The translations under genes were made by a program, and so were the position numbers. From Pseudarthrobacter psychrotolerans (GTDB taxonomy: Bacteria; Actinomycetota; Actinomycetes; Actinomycetales; Micrococcaceae), in assembly GCF_009911795.1 (NCBI RefSeq), contig NZ_CP047898.1, positions 1,488,001-1,552,000 of the forward strand: 64,000 nucleotides of DNA, read 5' to 3'. Shown in pieces: positions 10,859-22,100 of the stretch (the stretch's first letter is position 1; every line of letters starts with the position of its first letter). A model generated the notes under the pieces. That model saw only the letters and a program-made list of their open reading frames with translations. It had not been told where the DNA came from and ran no database searches.

Positions 10859-11188
10859 TTATGTGTTTCCGTCCGCGGACGGGCCGCTGTCTGCGCTGCT
10901 CTTACCGGCCGTGGTTCTGGAACTGGTAAGGCCATGCATGTGGGAAAGATAGAAACCTCCGAGAGCTCCAAGCAGAGCGCCTGCGAGCACGATCCAGCGG
11001 GTTCCCCACAGATAATCCAGACCCCACCCTATCAAACTCCAGACGATGATTCCGCCAATAATGTAGCTAAAGACGGCCATTCCGGCGTTGTATCCGCCGT
11101 CGTTGTTTTCGGCCGACACCCCCGGCGTGGGAGCAGCGTTCCTGGGCACGGAGGAACCGTTTTCCGCTGTTCGTTTCCGATCAGACAT
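10859..11188 (-). CDS. AtpZ/AtpI-family small membrane protein of the ATP synthase operon
   Basis: 109 residues starting MSDRKRTAENG. It has a hydrophilic N-terminus, then two hydrophobic helices (about 44-60, SYIIGGIIVWSLIGWGLDYL, and about 66-84, WIVLAGALLGALGGFYLSHM), and a Ser/Gly-rich tail. This two-helix pattern with GWGLDYLWGTRW matches the AtpZ-like (putative F0F1-ATPase subunit) family. Members are thought to help Mg2+/Ca2+ uptake or c-ring assembly. Its first 8 bases overlap the end of the AtpI-like gene, and atpB begins 91 bp downstream. The predicted longer frame to 11293 is rejected as it runs antiparallel to nothing known and deep into the upstream gene. Confidence 0.8.
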   Translation of the reverse strand: MSDRKRTAENGSSVPRNAAPTPGVSAENNDGGYNAGMAVFSYIIGGIIVWSLIGWGLDYLWGTRWIVLAGALLGALGGFYLSHMHGLTSSRTTAGKSSADSGPSADGNT

Positions 11189-11663
11189 CGTTTGGCTCCT
11201 TGGGCTCGGGGTCGTTGTAAATCTGCAGGCGCGCCGTGCTGAAACCATAGATTTCGGCGGCCTGCCAGAAGACAACAGTGGCAACGGCACCAATCAGGAA
11301 CCATTGTCCGTGAAGCCAGGCAGGTGCTCCGATCACAAACAGGACAACCGCGAAACCCACGACCTTGACGAAGTAGGTGGCCACGAACATTCCGATGGCA
11401 CCTGAGGGGTTGTTGCGCCCCATGAAGTGGCCCACCAGAAGGCTGATGGCGAAGAAGAGCATCACCAGGAGCCCGCCCAAAGTACTGGACAGGACGCCGC
11501 TGGGGCCGTTCAGGATCACAGCCGGGATGCCCGCCAGGATCAGTGCGCCTGCACCGGCAGCTGAACTGAGTGCGAGGAGGCGAAGCCACAGGGACCGCGT
11601 GGGACCGGAAACACCAACGGGTCCGCTGCCGGACGCACGTCCGGATTCGGCGTTGGAGGTCAT
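11181..11663 (-). CDS. atpI: AtpI-like ATP synthase protein I
   Basis: 160 residues with four hydrophobic segments (about 28-50, 56-78, 90-112, 118-138) and a charged C-terminal tail (YNDPEPKEPNDV). Position as the first gene of the operon, size and topology fit the AtpI (UncI) family, which assists assembly of the c-ring but is not part of the finished enzyme. Sequence conservation in this family is weak, so the call leans on context. It overlaps the following AtpZ-like gene by 8 bases, and the likely operon promoter lies about 60-90 bp upstream. Confidence 0.8.
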   Translation of the reverse strand: MTSNAESGRASGSGPVGVSGPTRSLWLRLLALSSAAGAGALILAGIPAVILNGPSGVLSSTLGGLLVMLFFAISLLVGHFMGRNNPSGAIGMFVATYFVKVVGFAVVLFVIGAPAWLHGQWFLIGAVATVVFWQAAEIYGFSTARLQIYNDPEPKEPNDV

Positions 11664-11721
11664 AAGATCCCAATCGTCGGCGCCCTGGGGCTGGGTGGAG
11701 GGCAGCTTGGGCTGCCCCTAA

Positions 11722-11750
11722 ATTCTACACGAGATAGAAATAAATCCGAA
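11722..11750 (-). promoter_or_regulatory. Candidate promoter of the atp operon
   Basis: On the minus strand a TAGAAT -10-like hexamer (11722-11727) lies 17 bases downstream of TTCGGA (11745-11750). The spacer is AT-rich compared with its surroundings. The position, in the 92-bp gap between wecA and the AtpI-like gene, is where the operon promoter is expected. The -35 match is poor, so the exact hexamers are uncertain. Confidence 0.35.
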
Positions 11751-11755
11751 CGCTG

Positions 11756-12868
11756 TTACGTCGGCGACTGGTCACTGTGGCGGCGCAGGTATGGCCAGGC
11801 CGTAATCAGGCCCATGACCAGCGTGGCGAAGATGTCGGCGGCCAGGACAACCTGCCAGGGGAAGACTGCAAAAGCCAATCCCCCGAAGGACAGGATGGCG
11901 GTCCAGAGGTACATCAGGATCACAGCCGTCCGGTGCGAGTAGCCGATATCCAGCAGCTTGTGGTGGAGGTGGCCGCGGTCTGCGGACCATGGCGAACGTC
12001 CCCGCGCCGTCCGGCGGACAACGGCGAGGCCCAGGTCAAGCAGTGGCAGGAACAGCACGGCGAAGGGCAGCAGAATCGGTATGACTGTGGAGATACCGTT
12101 GGCGCGGTCGTACAGCCCTGAGCCGATCTGGCCCGTGGAGACGATGCCGGCGGCGGCCATCAGCAGGCCGATCAGCATGGCACCGGAATCGCCCATAAAA
12201 ATCTTGGACGGGAACCAGTTGTGCGGTAAAAAGCCGATGCAACTGCCAACGACGACGGCGGTGAGGAGGGTGGCAAGGTCTGAATAGTCCAACAGAACGG
12301 CGTTCCGGTGCACCCAGTATGCCGTGAAGAAGAAGGCGGTTCCGCCGATGATGGCCACGCCTGCGGCCAGCCCGTCGAGGCCGTCAATGAAGTTGAAGGC
12401 GTTCATGGTGGTGACGATGAGCCCGGCCGTCAGGACGACCCGTAGCTGTTCGTTTTCCAGGTAGATCGGCTCCGGGATCCACGGGACAATGGTCATCCGG
12501 ACTCCCCAGATGGCCACCACCAGGGCTGCGGCGCTCTGGCCGATGAGTTTGACCCACCACCGGATGTCCAGGAGATCGTCCGCGATCCCCACGAGCACGA
12601 TCAGCGCCGCGCCCGCCAATACGCCCCATGGCGAGAAGTTGTTCCGGTAGATGTCCTTGACGAAGAACGACTGGCTGGCCACGATGAGGGCCACCAGTAT
12701 GCCAAGAAAGATGGCCACACCGCCCAGCCGGGACACCGGCGTCGTATGCATGTCACGGCTGCGGATGGGGGCGTGGAGTTCGAGCCGGTGCCCGATGACC
12801 CGGGCACCCCAGGTGGCCCCGTAGGACACAATGGCAGCCGTCAGCCCCATCAGGAGGTACATGATCAT
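11756..12868 (-). CDS. wecA: Decaprenyl/undecaprenyl-phosphate N-acetylglucosaminyl 1-phosphate transferase (WecA/TagO family)
   Basis: 370 residues, about eleven membrane helices. The PNPT-family motifs are all present: the Asp pair GIADDLLDIRWW, the NFIDGLDGLAAG loop and the histidine motif RGHLHHKLLDIG. The enzyme moves sugar-1-phosphate from UDP-GlcNAc to the lipid carrier, the first step of wall glycopolymer or arabinogalactan-linker synthesis. The start ATG 12868 (MIMYLLMG) overlaps the upstream glycosyltransferase stop (ATGA). Only the GT2 and WecG-type genes directly upstream look pathway-related. Confidence 0.92.
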   Translation of the reverse strand: MIMYLLMGLTAAIVSYGATWGARVIGHRLELHAPIRSRDMHTTPVSRLGGVAIFLGILVALIVASQSFFVKDIYRNNFSPWGVLAGAALIVLVGIADDLLDIRWWVKLIGQSAAALVVAIWGVRMTIVPWIPEPIYLENEQLRVVLTAGLIVTTMNAFNFIDGLDGLAAGVAIIGGTAFFFTAYWVHRNAVLLDYSDLATLLTAVVVGSCIGFLPHNWFPSKIFMGDSGAMLIGLLMAAAGIVSTGQIGSGLYDRANGISTVIPILLPFAVLFLPLLDLGLAVVRRTARGRSPWSADRGHLHHKLLDIGYSHRTAVILMYLWTAILSFGGLAFAVFPWQVVLAADIFATLVMGLITAWPYLRRHSDQSPT

Positions 12869-13824
12869 GTGACGGGTCCCCCTGCATGCCGAACATCGCG
12901 GAGCGGATAGATTCCGCTGAGCACCTGCTCGTTGCTCCGGGGCGCCTTCATTCCATGCAGCAGCCCGCGCAGGAGTCCCTTGATGAGGAGGAGCTTGTTC
13001 GGTGAGGCGGCAATTGTCCGGGTCCAGTTGCGGGCGGAGGCGCCTGAGTAAAGCACCTTCTCCCAAGGCGTGAGGGCAGCCGATCGTGTGTAGACCCAAA
13101 GTTTGTTCCGCACTTCGTAGTAGAAGCGCGCACCTGGATCAGCACCGGCGTCCCCAAAGGACTTCGTGTGGTGGTTCGCCACTGACTTTTCAACGGAGAT
13201 GGCATTCCTGGCCCGGGAGATCCGAGCCGTGTACTCAAGATCGTCATTCCAGATGAAGTAGTCGGCGATGGGAAGTCCATGGTGGCGTATCTGCCCGGCT
13301 TCGATCAGGACCGAGACGAAAGAGGCCGTCCTGATCTGCACTCCCCCGGCCCGGCCGGCGATCCCGCGGTCGTCCTCGCTGGCACCCAGCCGTGGACGCA
13401 TCCGGTTCATCGGATGGTCCCGCCCGTCGGTCCAGACCACCCGGCTGGCAACAAAACTGGGCTCCCCACCGGATTCAGCAGCGTAGGCCTGTGAAGCCGA
13501 AAGGGCTTCTTCGAGCGTCCGGGGCTGCGGTTCCGTGTCGTCGTCCATGATCCAGACATAGTCTGCTGCATGGTCCAGGACCGCCCGCTCCATGCCGACC
13601 ACAAATCCGCCGGCCCCGCCCAGGTTCTGCGGGAGCCTGATGGTGTCGGTGGGAACCGGTCCCTTATACGCCGCCAGGAAACCCTGGGTGCCGTCTGTGG
13701 ACGCATTGTCGACGATGACGATCGTGGAAGGCAGAACTGTTCCGGAAGTGATGCCTCGGAGCGTGGTCTCAAGGAGGTCCCGACGGTTGTACGTAACAAC
13801 CACGGCGACGACGTTCTTGGTCAC
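12865..13824 (-). CDS. Family 2 glycosyltransferase
   Basis: 319 residues with a GT-A fold: start VVAVVVTYNRRDLL, then VDNASTDGTQGFL, the metal/nucleotide-binding triad IMDDDTEP and the acceptor-side acidic motif FIWNDDLEYTARI. The pattern is closest to GlfT1/rhamnosyl-type transferases (GT2), so an early step of galactan or another wall polysaccharide is likely. Donor and acceptor are unknown. It overlaps wecA downstream and the WecG-type gene upstream, each by 4 bases, so these three genes form a coupled set acting on lipid-linked sugars. Confidence 0.85.
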   Translation of the reverse strand: MTKNVVAVVVTYNRRDLLETTLRGITSGTVLPSTIVIVDNASTDGTQGFLAAYKGPVPTDTIRLPQNLGGAGGFVVGMERAVLDHAADYVWIMDDDTEPQPRTLEEALSASQAYAAESGGEPSFVASRVVWTDGRDHPMNRMRPRLGASEDDRGIAGRAGGVQIRTASFVSVLIEAGQIRHHGLPIADYFIWNDDLEYTARISRARNAISVEKSVANHHTKSFGDAGADPGARFYYEVRNKLWVYTRSAALTPWEKVLYSGASARNWTRTIAASPNKLLLIKGLLRGLLHGMKAPRSNEQVLSGIYPLRDVRHAGGPVT

Positions 13825-14593
13825 TTAATGGCCTCTGTATCCGTGGATCGAAATTTCCGGCTGGCCAGGACAGCGGCCAGCTTCCAGGGCTCAATGAACA
13901 CGCGTCCGAAGACCCTCCGGGGCGAGTGAATGAGGCGCCACAGCGATTCAAAGCCCAGCCGGCCCAGCCACCGCGGGGCGAGCCGCTGGTGGCCGGAAAT
14001 CTGGTCCACTGCGCCGCCCACGGCACCATACACCGCTTCAGGGAGATCGCCGCGGCGCTGCCACAGGAAGGTTTCCTGCAATGGCATCCCCAATCCCACG
14101 AGGACAAGGTTCGGCCGGAAGGCCCGAAGTTCCTCGACGACGGCGCGTTCCCGGTCCGGGCCCCAGTTCTCCCCTGCGAGGCCCAGAATCTCTGTTTGGG
14201 GCAACTGCATCCCCAGCCGGCGGCAGGCCTCTTTGTTGCTGGGGCTGTTGGTCCCCACCACGGCCAGCCGGTCAAGGCCGGTCACGGACGCCAAATGTCT
14301 GATCCAGTCCGTGGAACCGACGCGGAAGCCGGAATCGGCCGCCGCAGCTGTTCCTTGCCGCTTCCAGATCGCGTACACGGGTGCGCCGTCCATCAGCACA
14401 ACGTCTGCGGAGTCGTACAGCGCCTTGAAGCCGGGAAGCGTGTGATAGAGGTAGCAGCTGTGCAGGTTATGGCCGACAACAGTCCGTCGGCCCCCGCGGC
14501 AATCAGATCGCCGAGGGCTTCTGCCATCCGGTCTTCGGGCAGGGCAGTGACCTCGACGTCCAGGAGCCTCAGTCGGTCGCGGCCAACGATCAT
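13821..14593 (-). CDS. WecG/TagA/CpsF-family glycosyltransferase, interrupted by an apparent -1 frameshift
   Basis: Two frames make one protein of about 257 residues. The N-terminal part (ATG 14593, MIVGRDRLRLLDVEV) is in one frame. The rest (GHNLHSCYLYHTLPGF, then LMDGAPVYAIWKR and NLVLVGLGMPLQETFLWQ) is in another. One extra G in the run of five (CCCCC on the plus strand, 14491-14495) joins them. The family adds ManNAc, or a related sugar, to the WecA product, which suits its position next to wecA. The start overlaps the TsaC/Sua5 stop and the end overlaps the GT2 start, both by ATGA. Sequencing error is the likely cause of the break. Confidence 0.85.
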
Positions 14594-15390
14594 GCCTCCG
14601 GATCCTTCTCGGCGGGCGCTGAGGGCTCCCGGGTGACGGGTGCGTCTTCCCCGGCTCCTGCGGCCTCGTTGGCCACTACGGCCGTTGTGGCCCCAGCCTC
14701 TGCGGCTTCCTCGGGCTCAGCCATCGGAATTTCGCCCAGGCCCAATACACCCGGAACGTGCTCCCGCAACTGCTCCAGGGACACAGCGCCGTTGCGCACC
14801 ACACGCAGGAGCGTCCCGGTGGCGTCCACAATGGTGGAGGGCACGGCGTCGGTACCTTCCAGCGGCCGGAAACCGCCTTCGAGGTAGACCTCCACAGAAT
14901 CCGCGAGCTGGGCGCGCGCCTCCGCGGCGGTCTGCGCCGGCGCCTGGCCGGTCCGGTTGGCGGAGGACACGGCCAGCGGACCGGTCAGGGTCAGGAGTTC
15001 CTGGGCCACTTCGTCGTCGGGCATGCGCAGGGCCACGGTTCCCTGGGTCTCTCCCAGGTCCCAGTCCAAGGACGGCTGGGCGTGCAGGATCAGGGTCAGT
15101 CCCCCGGGCCAAAACGCTTCTGCGAGCTTACGGGCATCAGCCGAAACGTCCGTGGCCAGGCCGTCCAGCGCGTTGATCCGGGGAATCAGCACCGGCGGCG
15201 GCATGGTGCGGCTGCGCCCTTTGGAGGCCAACAGCATGGTGACGGCCTGCGGCGAGAAGGCGTCGGCGGCTATCCCGTAGACCGTGTCCGTAGGGAACAC
15301 CACGCACTTCTTTTCGCTGATGGCACGCTGGGCATGCTCCAGGCCAAGGGCGCGCTGATCCTCTGACGTGCAGTTGTAGGTTGTGGTCAC
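14590..15390 (-). CDS. tsaC: L-threonylcarbamoyladenylate synthase (TsaC/Sua5)
   Basis: 266 residues. The YrdC-fold core is clear: VVFPTDTVYGIAADAF, the basic SKGRSRTMPPPVLI loop, FWPGGLTLIL, VALRMPDDEVA and VSSANRTGQAP. The enzyme makes threonylcarbamoyl-AMP from threonine, bicarbonate and ATP for the t6A modification of tRNAs reading ANN codons. The core ends near residue 210. The last about 55 residues are a low-complexity Ala/Glu/Pro tail rather than the true Sua5 C-terminal domain. It starts 15 bp after prmC ends and is coupled to the WecG-type gene. Confidence 0.93.
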   Translation of the reverse strand: MTTTYNCTSEDQRALGLEHAQRAISEKKCVVFPTDTVYGIAADAFSPQAVTMLLASKGRSRTMPPPVLIPRINALDGLATDVSADARKLAEAFWPGGLTLILHAQPSLDWDLGETQGTVALRMPDDEVAQELLTLTGPLAVSSANRTGQAPAQTAAEARAQLADSVEVYLEGGFRPLEGTDAVPSTIVDATGTLLRVVRNGAVSLEQLREHVPGVLGLGEIPMAEPEEAAEAGATTAVVANEAAGAGEDAPVTREPSAPAEKDPEA

Positions 15391-15405
15391 TGGCCTATTC
15401 TTTCA

Positions 15406-16273
15406 TCACTCGTGGTGCGGACCGGCAAGGACGGCGCTGGTGGCGCGTTCCTTGCCGTTGAGGTCCAGGTGCGTGGTGATCTCCGACCAGGCACCCGTCC
15501 GCTGCATCATGCCGGCGATCCAGCCGGCCTGGACTTCCGCGTGTTCCATCACGAAGTAGCCGCCGGGAACCAGCAGCCGGGCAGCCGAGGCGGCCGCCGC
15601 CGTCGGAAGTTCCATGCCGTCCGCTCCCCCGCCGTACAGGGCTTCGGGGGATCGTGGAGGGCTACTTCGGGTTCATTCGGGATGGCTTCGGCGGGAATGT
15701 AGGGCGGGTTGGAGATCACGACGTCGAAGGTTCCGTTGAACTCCGGCAACGCGTTGCGGAGATCCCCCAGCACCAGTTTGACGCCCAGCGGCGCCAGGTT
15801 CCTGGCCGCCCACGCATGGGCGAACGGGCTGAACTCCACGGCGTGGACTTCGGCGCCGGGCACTTCGTGGGCAATGGATCCTGCGATCGCGCCCGACCCC
15901 GTTCCCAGGTCCACAATCCGCGGGTGCGCCATACCCTTGACGTGGTCGATGACCAGCTGCACAACGGACTCTGTTTCCGGCCGGGGGATAAAAACGCCCG
16001 GCCCGACCGCCAGCTCCAGGTACCTGAAATGCGCAACGCCGGTGATGTGCTGCAGCGGGATCCGTTGGGCTCGTTCAGCAACAAGTTCGGCATAGCCATC
16101 AGGCGCTGGGGTGTCCCCCAGCATCATCGCCCGGAGCCTGCCGAGCCCTACCCTGAGCAGGTGGTCCGCCAGGAGTTCCGCGTCGACGCGGGGCTGGGGA
16201 CCCCGGCGTCCCGAAGGATAGCCGTGGCCTCGCTGACGGCAGCCGCAAGGGACTGCTCCGACCCGAGTGTCAT
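15406..16273 (-). CDS. prmC: Release factor glutamine methyltransferase PrmC, interrupted by two apparent -1 frameshifts
   Basis: Three frames together give a PrmC of about 289 residues. The start is MTLGSEQSLAAAVSEA at ATG 16273. The middle frame begins at PRVDAELLADHLL and carries IVDLGTGSGAIAGSIA and the active-site ISNPPYIPAEAIPNEP. The last part (MELPTAAAASAARLLVPGG to LAGPHHE) is in a third frame. One base is missing near 16189-16205 and one C in the C5 run at 15646-15650 (GGGGG on the plus strand). PrmC methylates the Gln of the GGQ motif of release factors, and it follows prfA by 11 bp as usual. As written the gene would be dead, which is unlikely for this function. Confidence 0.9.
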
Positions 16274-16284
16274 GGGCGCCGGAG

Positions 16285-17358
16285 CTAGTCGCCGATGGCG
16301 TCCAGGCGTGCCTGTTCGTCCATCTCGATGGCGGACTGGATGACCGGTTCCAGGTCACCGTTCATGACCTGGTCCAGGTTGTATGCCTTGTAGCCGGTGC
16401 GGTGGTCCGCGATCCGGTTTTCCGGGTAGTTGTAGGTGCGGATGCGCTCAGAACGATCCATGGTGCGGATCTGGGACTTGCGCTGGGCCGAGTTCTCGGC
16501 GTCGATAATTTCCTGCTGGTGCGCCAGGATGCGGGCGCGGAGCACGCGCATGCCTGCTTCGCGGTTCTGCAGCTGGGATTTCTCGTTCTGCATGGCCACC
16601 ACAATGCCGGTGGGAAGGTGCGTGATACGGACAGCGGAGTCCGTGGTGTTCACGGACTGGCCACCGGGACCCGAGGAACGGTAAACGTCGATCTTAAGGT
16701 CGTTCTGGTTGATGTCCAGCTCTTCGGGCTCGTCAACTTCGGGAAGGACCAGGACGCCGGCGGCCGAAGTGTGGATGCGGCCCTGGGATTCGGTGACGGG
16801 CACACGCTGCACGCGGTGGACGCCGCCTTCGAACTTGAGCCGCGCGTAGACGCCCTCGGCAGGATCGTTCGAGTTGCCCTTGACGGCCATCTGGACGTCC
16901 TTGTAGCCGCCGAGATCGGATTCGTTGGCTGAGATAAGTTCGGTCTTCCAGCCGCGGGATTCCGCGTACCGAGTGTACATGCGCAAGAGGTCGCCGGCGA
17001 ACAGTGCGGCTTCGTCGCCGCCCTCACCGCCCTTGACTTCAAGGATCACGTTGCGGGCATCGTCAGGGTCCCGCGGGATGAGCAACCGGCGCAGGTTGGC
17101 CGAAGCAGCCTCCAGCGCTGTCTCAAGCACAGGCACCTCGGCAGCAAACTCAGGGTCCTCCGCAGCCATCTCCCTCGCAGCGGCGAGGTCGTCCTCCAGG
17201 GCATGCCACTTGTTGTATGCCTCCACGATGCCATTGAGCTGCGCGGAACGCCGCCCCAGCTTCCGGGCCAGCCGCTGGTCAGCATAAACAGCCGGATCCC
17301 CCAACTGCGCCTGGATAGCATCATGCTCAGCAAGCAGGCCCTGTACGGACTCAAACAT
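16285..17358 (-). CDS. prfA: Peptide chain release factor 1
   Basis: 357 residues. It has the catalytic GGQ at 232-234 ([14 protein letters not shown]) and the stop-codon reading tripeptide PVT at 187-189, which identifies RF1 (UAA/UAG) rather than RF2. ATG 17358 is chosen (MFESVQGLL) with GAGG about 9 bases upstream; a 29-residue extension upstream would cross the hairpin behind rho. It lies downstream of rho and directly upstream of prmC, whose product modifies it. The rpmE gene often found between rho and prfA in related genomes is absent here. Confidence 0.96.
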   Translation of the reverse strand: MFESVQGLLAEHDAIQAQLGDPAVYADQRLARKLGRRSAQLNGIVEAYNKWHALEDDLAAAREMAAEDPEFAAEVPVLETALEAASANLRRLLIPRDPDDARNVILEVKGGEGGDEAALFAGDLLRMYTRYAESRGWKTELISANESDLGGYKDVQMAVKGNSNDPAEGVYARLKFEGGVHRVQRVPVTESQGRIHTSAAGVLVLPEVDEPEELDINQNDLKIDVYRSSGPGGQSVNTTDSAVRITHLPTGIVVAMQNEKSQLQNREAGMRVLRARILAHQQEIIDAENSAQRKSQIRTMDRSERIRTYNYPENRIADHRTGYKAYNLDQVMNGDLEPVIQSAIEMDEQARLDAIGD

Positions 17359-17412
17359 TTCAAAACCTCTTTCGACTCTTACAAGTCTAGTTTCACGGGA
17401 CTTAACGACGAA

Positions 17413-17457
17413 CCGCCCAAAATATGCCGGCCACCAGGCCGGCATATTTTGAGCGGT
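17413..17457. terminator. Strong palindromic hairpin between rho and prfA
   Basis: A perfect 15-bp inverted repeat (CAAAATATGCCGGCC and its complement) with an ACCA loop is extended by CCGC/GCGG after one mismatch. It starts 9 bases after the rho stop. A-rich and T-rich stem ends flank a GC core, so it can act on either strand, but there is no long U tract after it. Confidence 0.7.
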
Positions 17458-17465
17458 GAGCGCAG

Positions 17466-19721
<2,256 letters not shown>

Positions 19722-20019
19722 GAAGGATCCTTCCCCCTCGACGGCGTCCAGACTGGGAGCTGGACGCGATGATTTTGATCTGGGCTGCAGTTCAGATCTG
19801 CAGCCGACATTTTCGGTCTTGCCGGTTGGATTTCGGCCAGCAGGGCCGGATACTGATTCACCTCACGCACCGATTAATGGCGGGGCGCCGGGCTGACGGT
19901 TCAGGGGCAGACAATTCAGCTGCAGATTCCTGCGACAGACCAAGCAGGTGGCACCGGAAAATATTGCGCAGTAGGAGATCACTAACAACTGAATGCAGCT
20001 GCCGATCAGATAGGCGGAA
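19722..20019 (-). other. rho leader region, no gene
   Basis: About 300 bp upstream of rho, with no open frame that looks coding. It would hold the rho promoter and 5' leader; rho is commonly autoregulated through its leader. A small GGCGG-AATTA-CCGCC hairpin at 20013-20027 overlaps the thrB stop and may end the thr transcript. Confidence 0.4.
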
Positions 20020-20992
20020 TTACCGCCGGTGCAAGTCCACCTTAGCACCTTCGACGTCCACTGCCAGCTTCAACACGCGCCAGCCGATGCCCGGCGTGTT
20101 CGCCTCTGTAAAGGACTCAATAAACCCAAGCACCTCGGTGGCTTCGGCGTCGCCGTCGGCGAGAACCAGGACCGTAGGTCCGGCACCTGAAACCACAGCC
20201 GCGTGGCCCGCGTTGCGCAGTGCCCTGATGAGTGCCGCGCTGGGGCGCATCGCCTCGGCGCGGTAGCTCTGGTGAAGGTAATCCTCCGTGCCGGCGTGCA
20301 GAAACTCGGGCTTCTGAGTCAGCGCGTGGATCAGCAGGGCGGCGCGGCCGGAGTTCATGGCCGCGGCATGATGGCCCACAGACGCCGGCAGCAGGGCGCG
20401 CGCGGCCTCGGTGGACAATTCGAAATCGGGACAGCCACGATGGGAATCACAGAACCGGCCACGGTAGCGCACGTGCTGCTGTACCGGTCACTGTCCTGCC
20501 ATGACAGCGCCAGTCCGCCGAAAATCGCGGGCGCGACGTTGTCCGGGTGGCCTTCCATCTCGCTGGTCAACTGCAGGATCCAGTCCCGCCCGCGACGCGC
20601 CGCGTCGGGCACCATGGCGTTGGCAGCCGAGACGGCCGCCACCACGGCCGATGCCGATGATCCCAGACCGCGGCCATGGGGGTTGACGTTCGTCGCCGTG
20701 ATCCGAAGCCCGCCGTGCCGGTAACCCAGCCGGGAAAAGGCAGACTCCATCGCCCGGACCACCAGGTGGCTGGCGTCCCTCGGCAGCGTGTCCGCCCCTC
20801 GCCGCTGAGCTCAAAGACGAGCTCAGCGGATTCGAGGCTTTCCACCGTCAGGGTGTCGTGCAGGGCGAGGGCGAGGCCCAGGCTGTCGTAGCCCGGACCA
20901 AGGTTGGCACTGGTGGCCGGGACCCTGACGGTGACGCGCTGTCCTGCCTCGATAACGGGCAAGTCAACGGCGGTGGGCGAGGTGGTTTCCAA
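20020..20992 (-). CDS. thrB: Homoserine kinase, interrupted by two apparent -1 frameshifts
   Basis: A GHMP kinase of about 324 residues is split over three frames. The first part starts at TTG 20992 and has [18 protein letters not shown]. The middle holds the ATP-binding loop [15 protein letters not shown]. The last part ([16 protein letters not shown] to [12 protein letters not shown]) includes the [12 protein letters not shown] motif. The breaks are repaired by one G in the minus-strand run at 20795-20798 (giving [10 protein letters not shown]) and one C at 20428-20430 (giving VPDFELS). The enzyme phosphorylates homoserine for threonine synthesis. It starts 2 bp after thrC, so the operon is hom-thrC-thrB. 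Confidence 0.9.
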
Positions 20993-20994
20993 GG

Positions 20995-22100
20995 CTACTT
21001 TTCTTCCAGTCCCAGTTCAGCTGCGACGGTCACGACGTCGTTGGAGACCTTGACGGGCTGCACTTCGCTGCCGTCCTCCGTCCGGAGGGCCCACTGGGGT
21101 CCTTGAGGCCGTGACCGGTAACGGTGATGACGATGGTCTTGCCGCTGGGAACTTCACCGGCGGCATGCTTCTTGAGCAGGCCGGCCACACCGGCGGCGGA
21201 GCCGGGCTCCACAAAAACGCCTTCGCGGGCGGACAGCCAGCGGTGGGCATCCAGGATCTGCTCGTCAGTCACGGCGTCGATGAATCCGCCGGACTCGTCG
21301 CGGGCCGCGATGGCACCGTCCCAGGATGCCGGGTTGCCGATCCGGATGGCAGTGGCGATGGTGTCCGGCTCTGTGATGGGGTGCCCCGCCACGAACGGTG
21401 CCGCGCCGGCAGCCTGGAAGCCCCACATCTGGGGCGTTTTGGTGGACACGGCCGGCAAGGTTCCGGCTGTTTCCGATTCAAACGGCGCCGAGTACTCCTT
21501 GTAGCCCTTCCAGTAGGCGGTGATGTTGCCGGCGTTACCGACGGGCAGGACATGAATGTCCGGAGCATCGCCGAGCGAATCGACAATCTCAAACGCGCCC
21601 GTCTTCTGGCCCTGGATGCGTGCCGGGTTGACGGAGTTGACCAGGAAAACCGGGTAGGACTCCCCCAGCTTCCGTGCAATATCCAGGCAGTTATCAAAGT
21701 TGCCGTCCACCTGGAGCAGCGTGGCGCCATGCGCGATGGCCTGGCTCAGCTTGCCCATGGAGATCTTGCCTTCGGGGACCAGCACGGCGCATTTCAGTCC
21801 CGCTGCCGTGGCGTAGGCGGCAGCGGAGGCCGAGGTGTTGCCGGTGGACGCGCACACCACTGCCTTGGCACCGGACGCAACGGCGGCCGTCATGGCCATG
21901 GTCATACCGCGGTCCTTGAACGAGCCGGTGGGGTTCATCCCTTCGACCTTCAGATACACGGTGGAACCGGTGAGCTCGGAGAGCTTCTGCGCGTAGACCA
22001 GCGGAGTGCCGCCCTCGCCCAGCGTGATGACCCTGGTGGATTCCGTGACGGGCAGACGGTCAGCGTATTCGCGGATAACTCCGCGCCATTGGTGAGCCAC
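20995..22100 (-). CDS. thrC: Threonine synthase, with an apparent -1 frameshift near the C-terminus
   Basis: A PLP enzyme turning O-phosphohomoserine into threonine. It has the PLP lysine motif [15 protein letters not shown] and the glycine loop [12 protein letters not shown]. It starts with GTG at 22100, directly after the hom stop (TAAGTG). The frame as written ends DPSGPSGRR and continues into nonsense. Adding one C to the run of four (GGGG on the plus strand, 21096-21099) restores [14 protein letters not shown], ending GLEEK at TAG 20995, for about 368 residues. Only the last about 35 residues are affected, so a miscall is likely. Confidence 0.93.
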
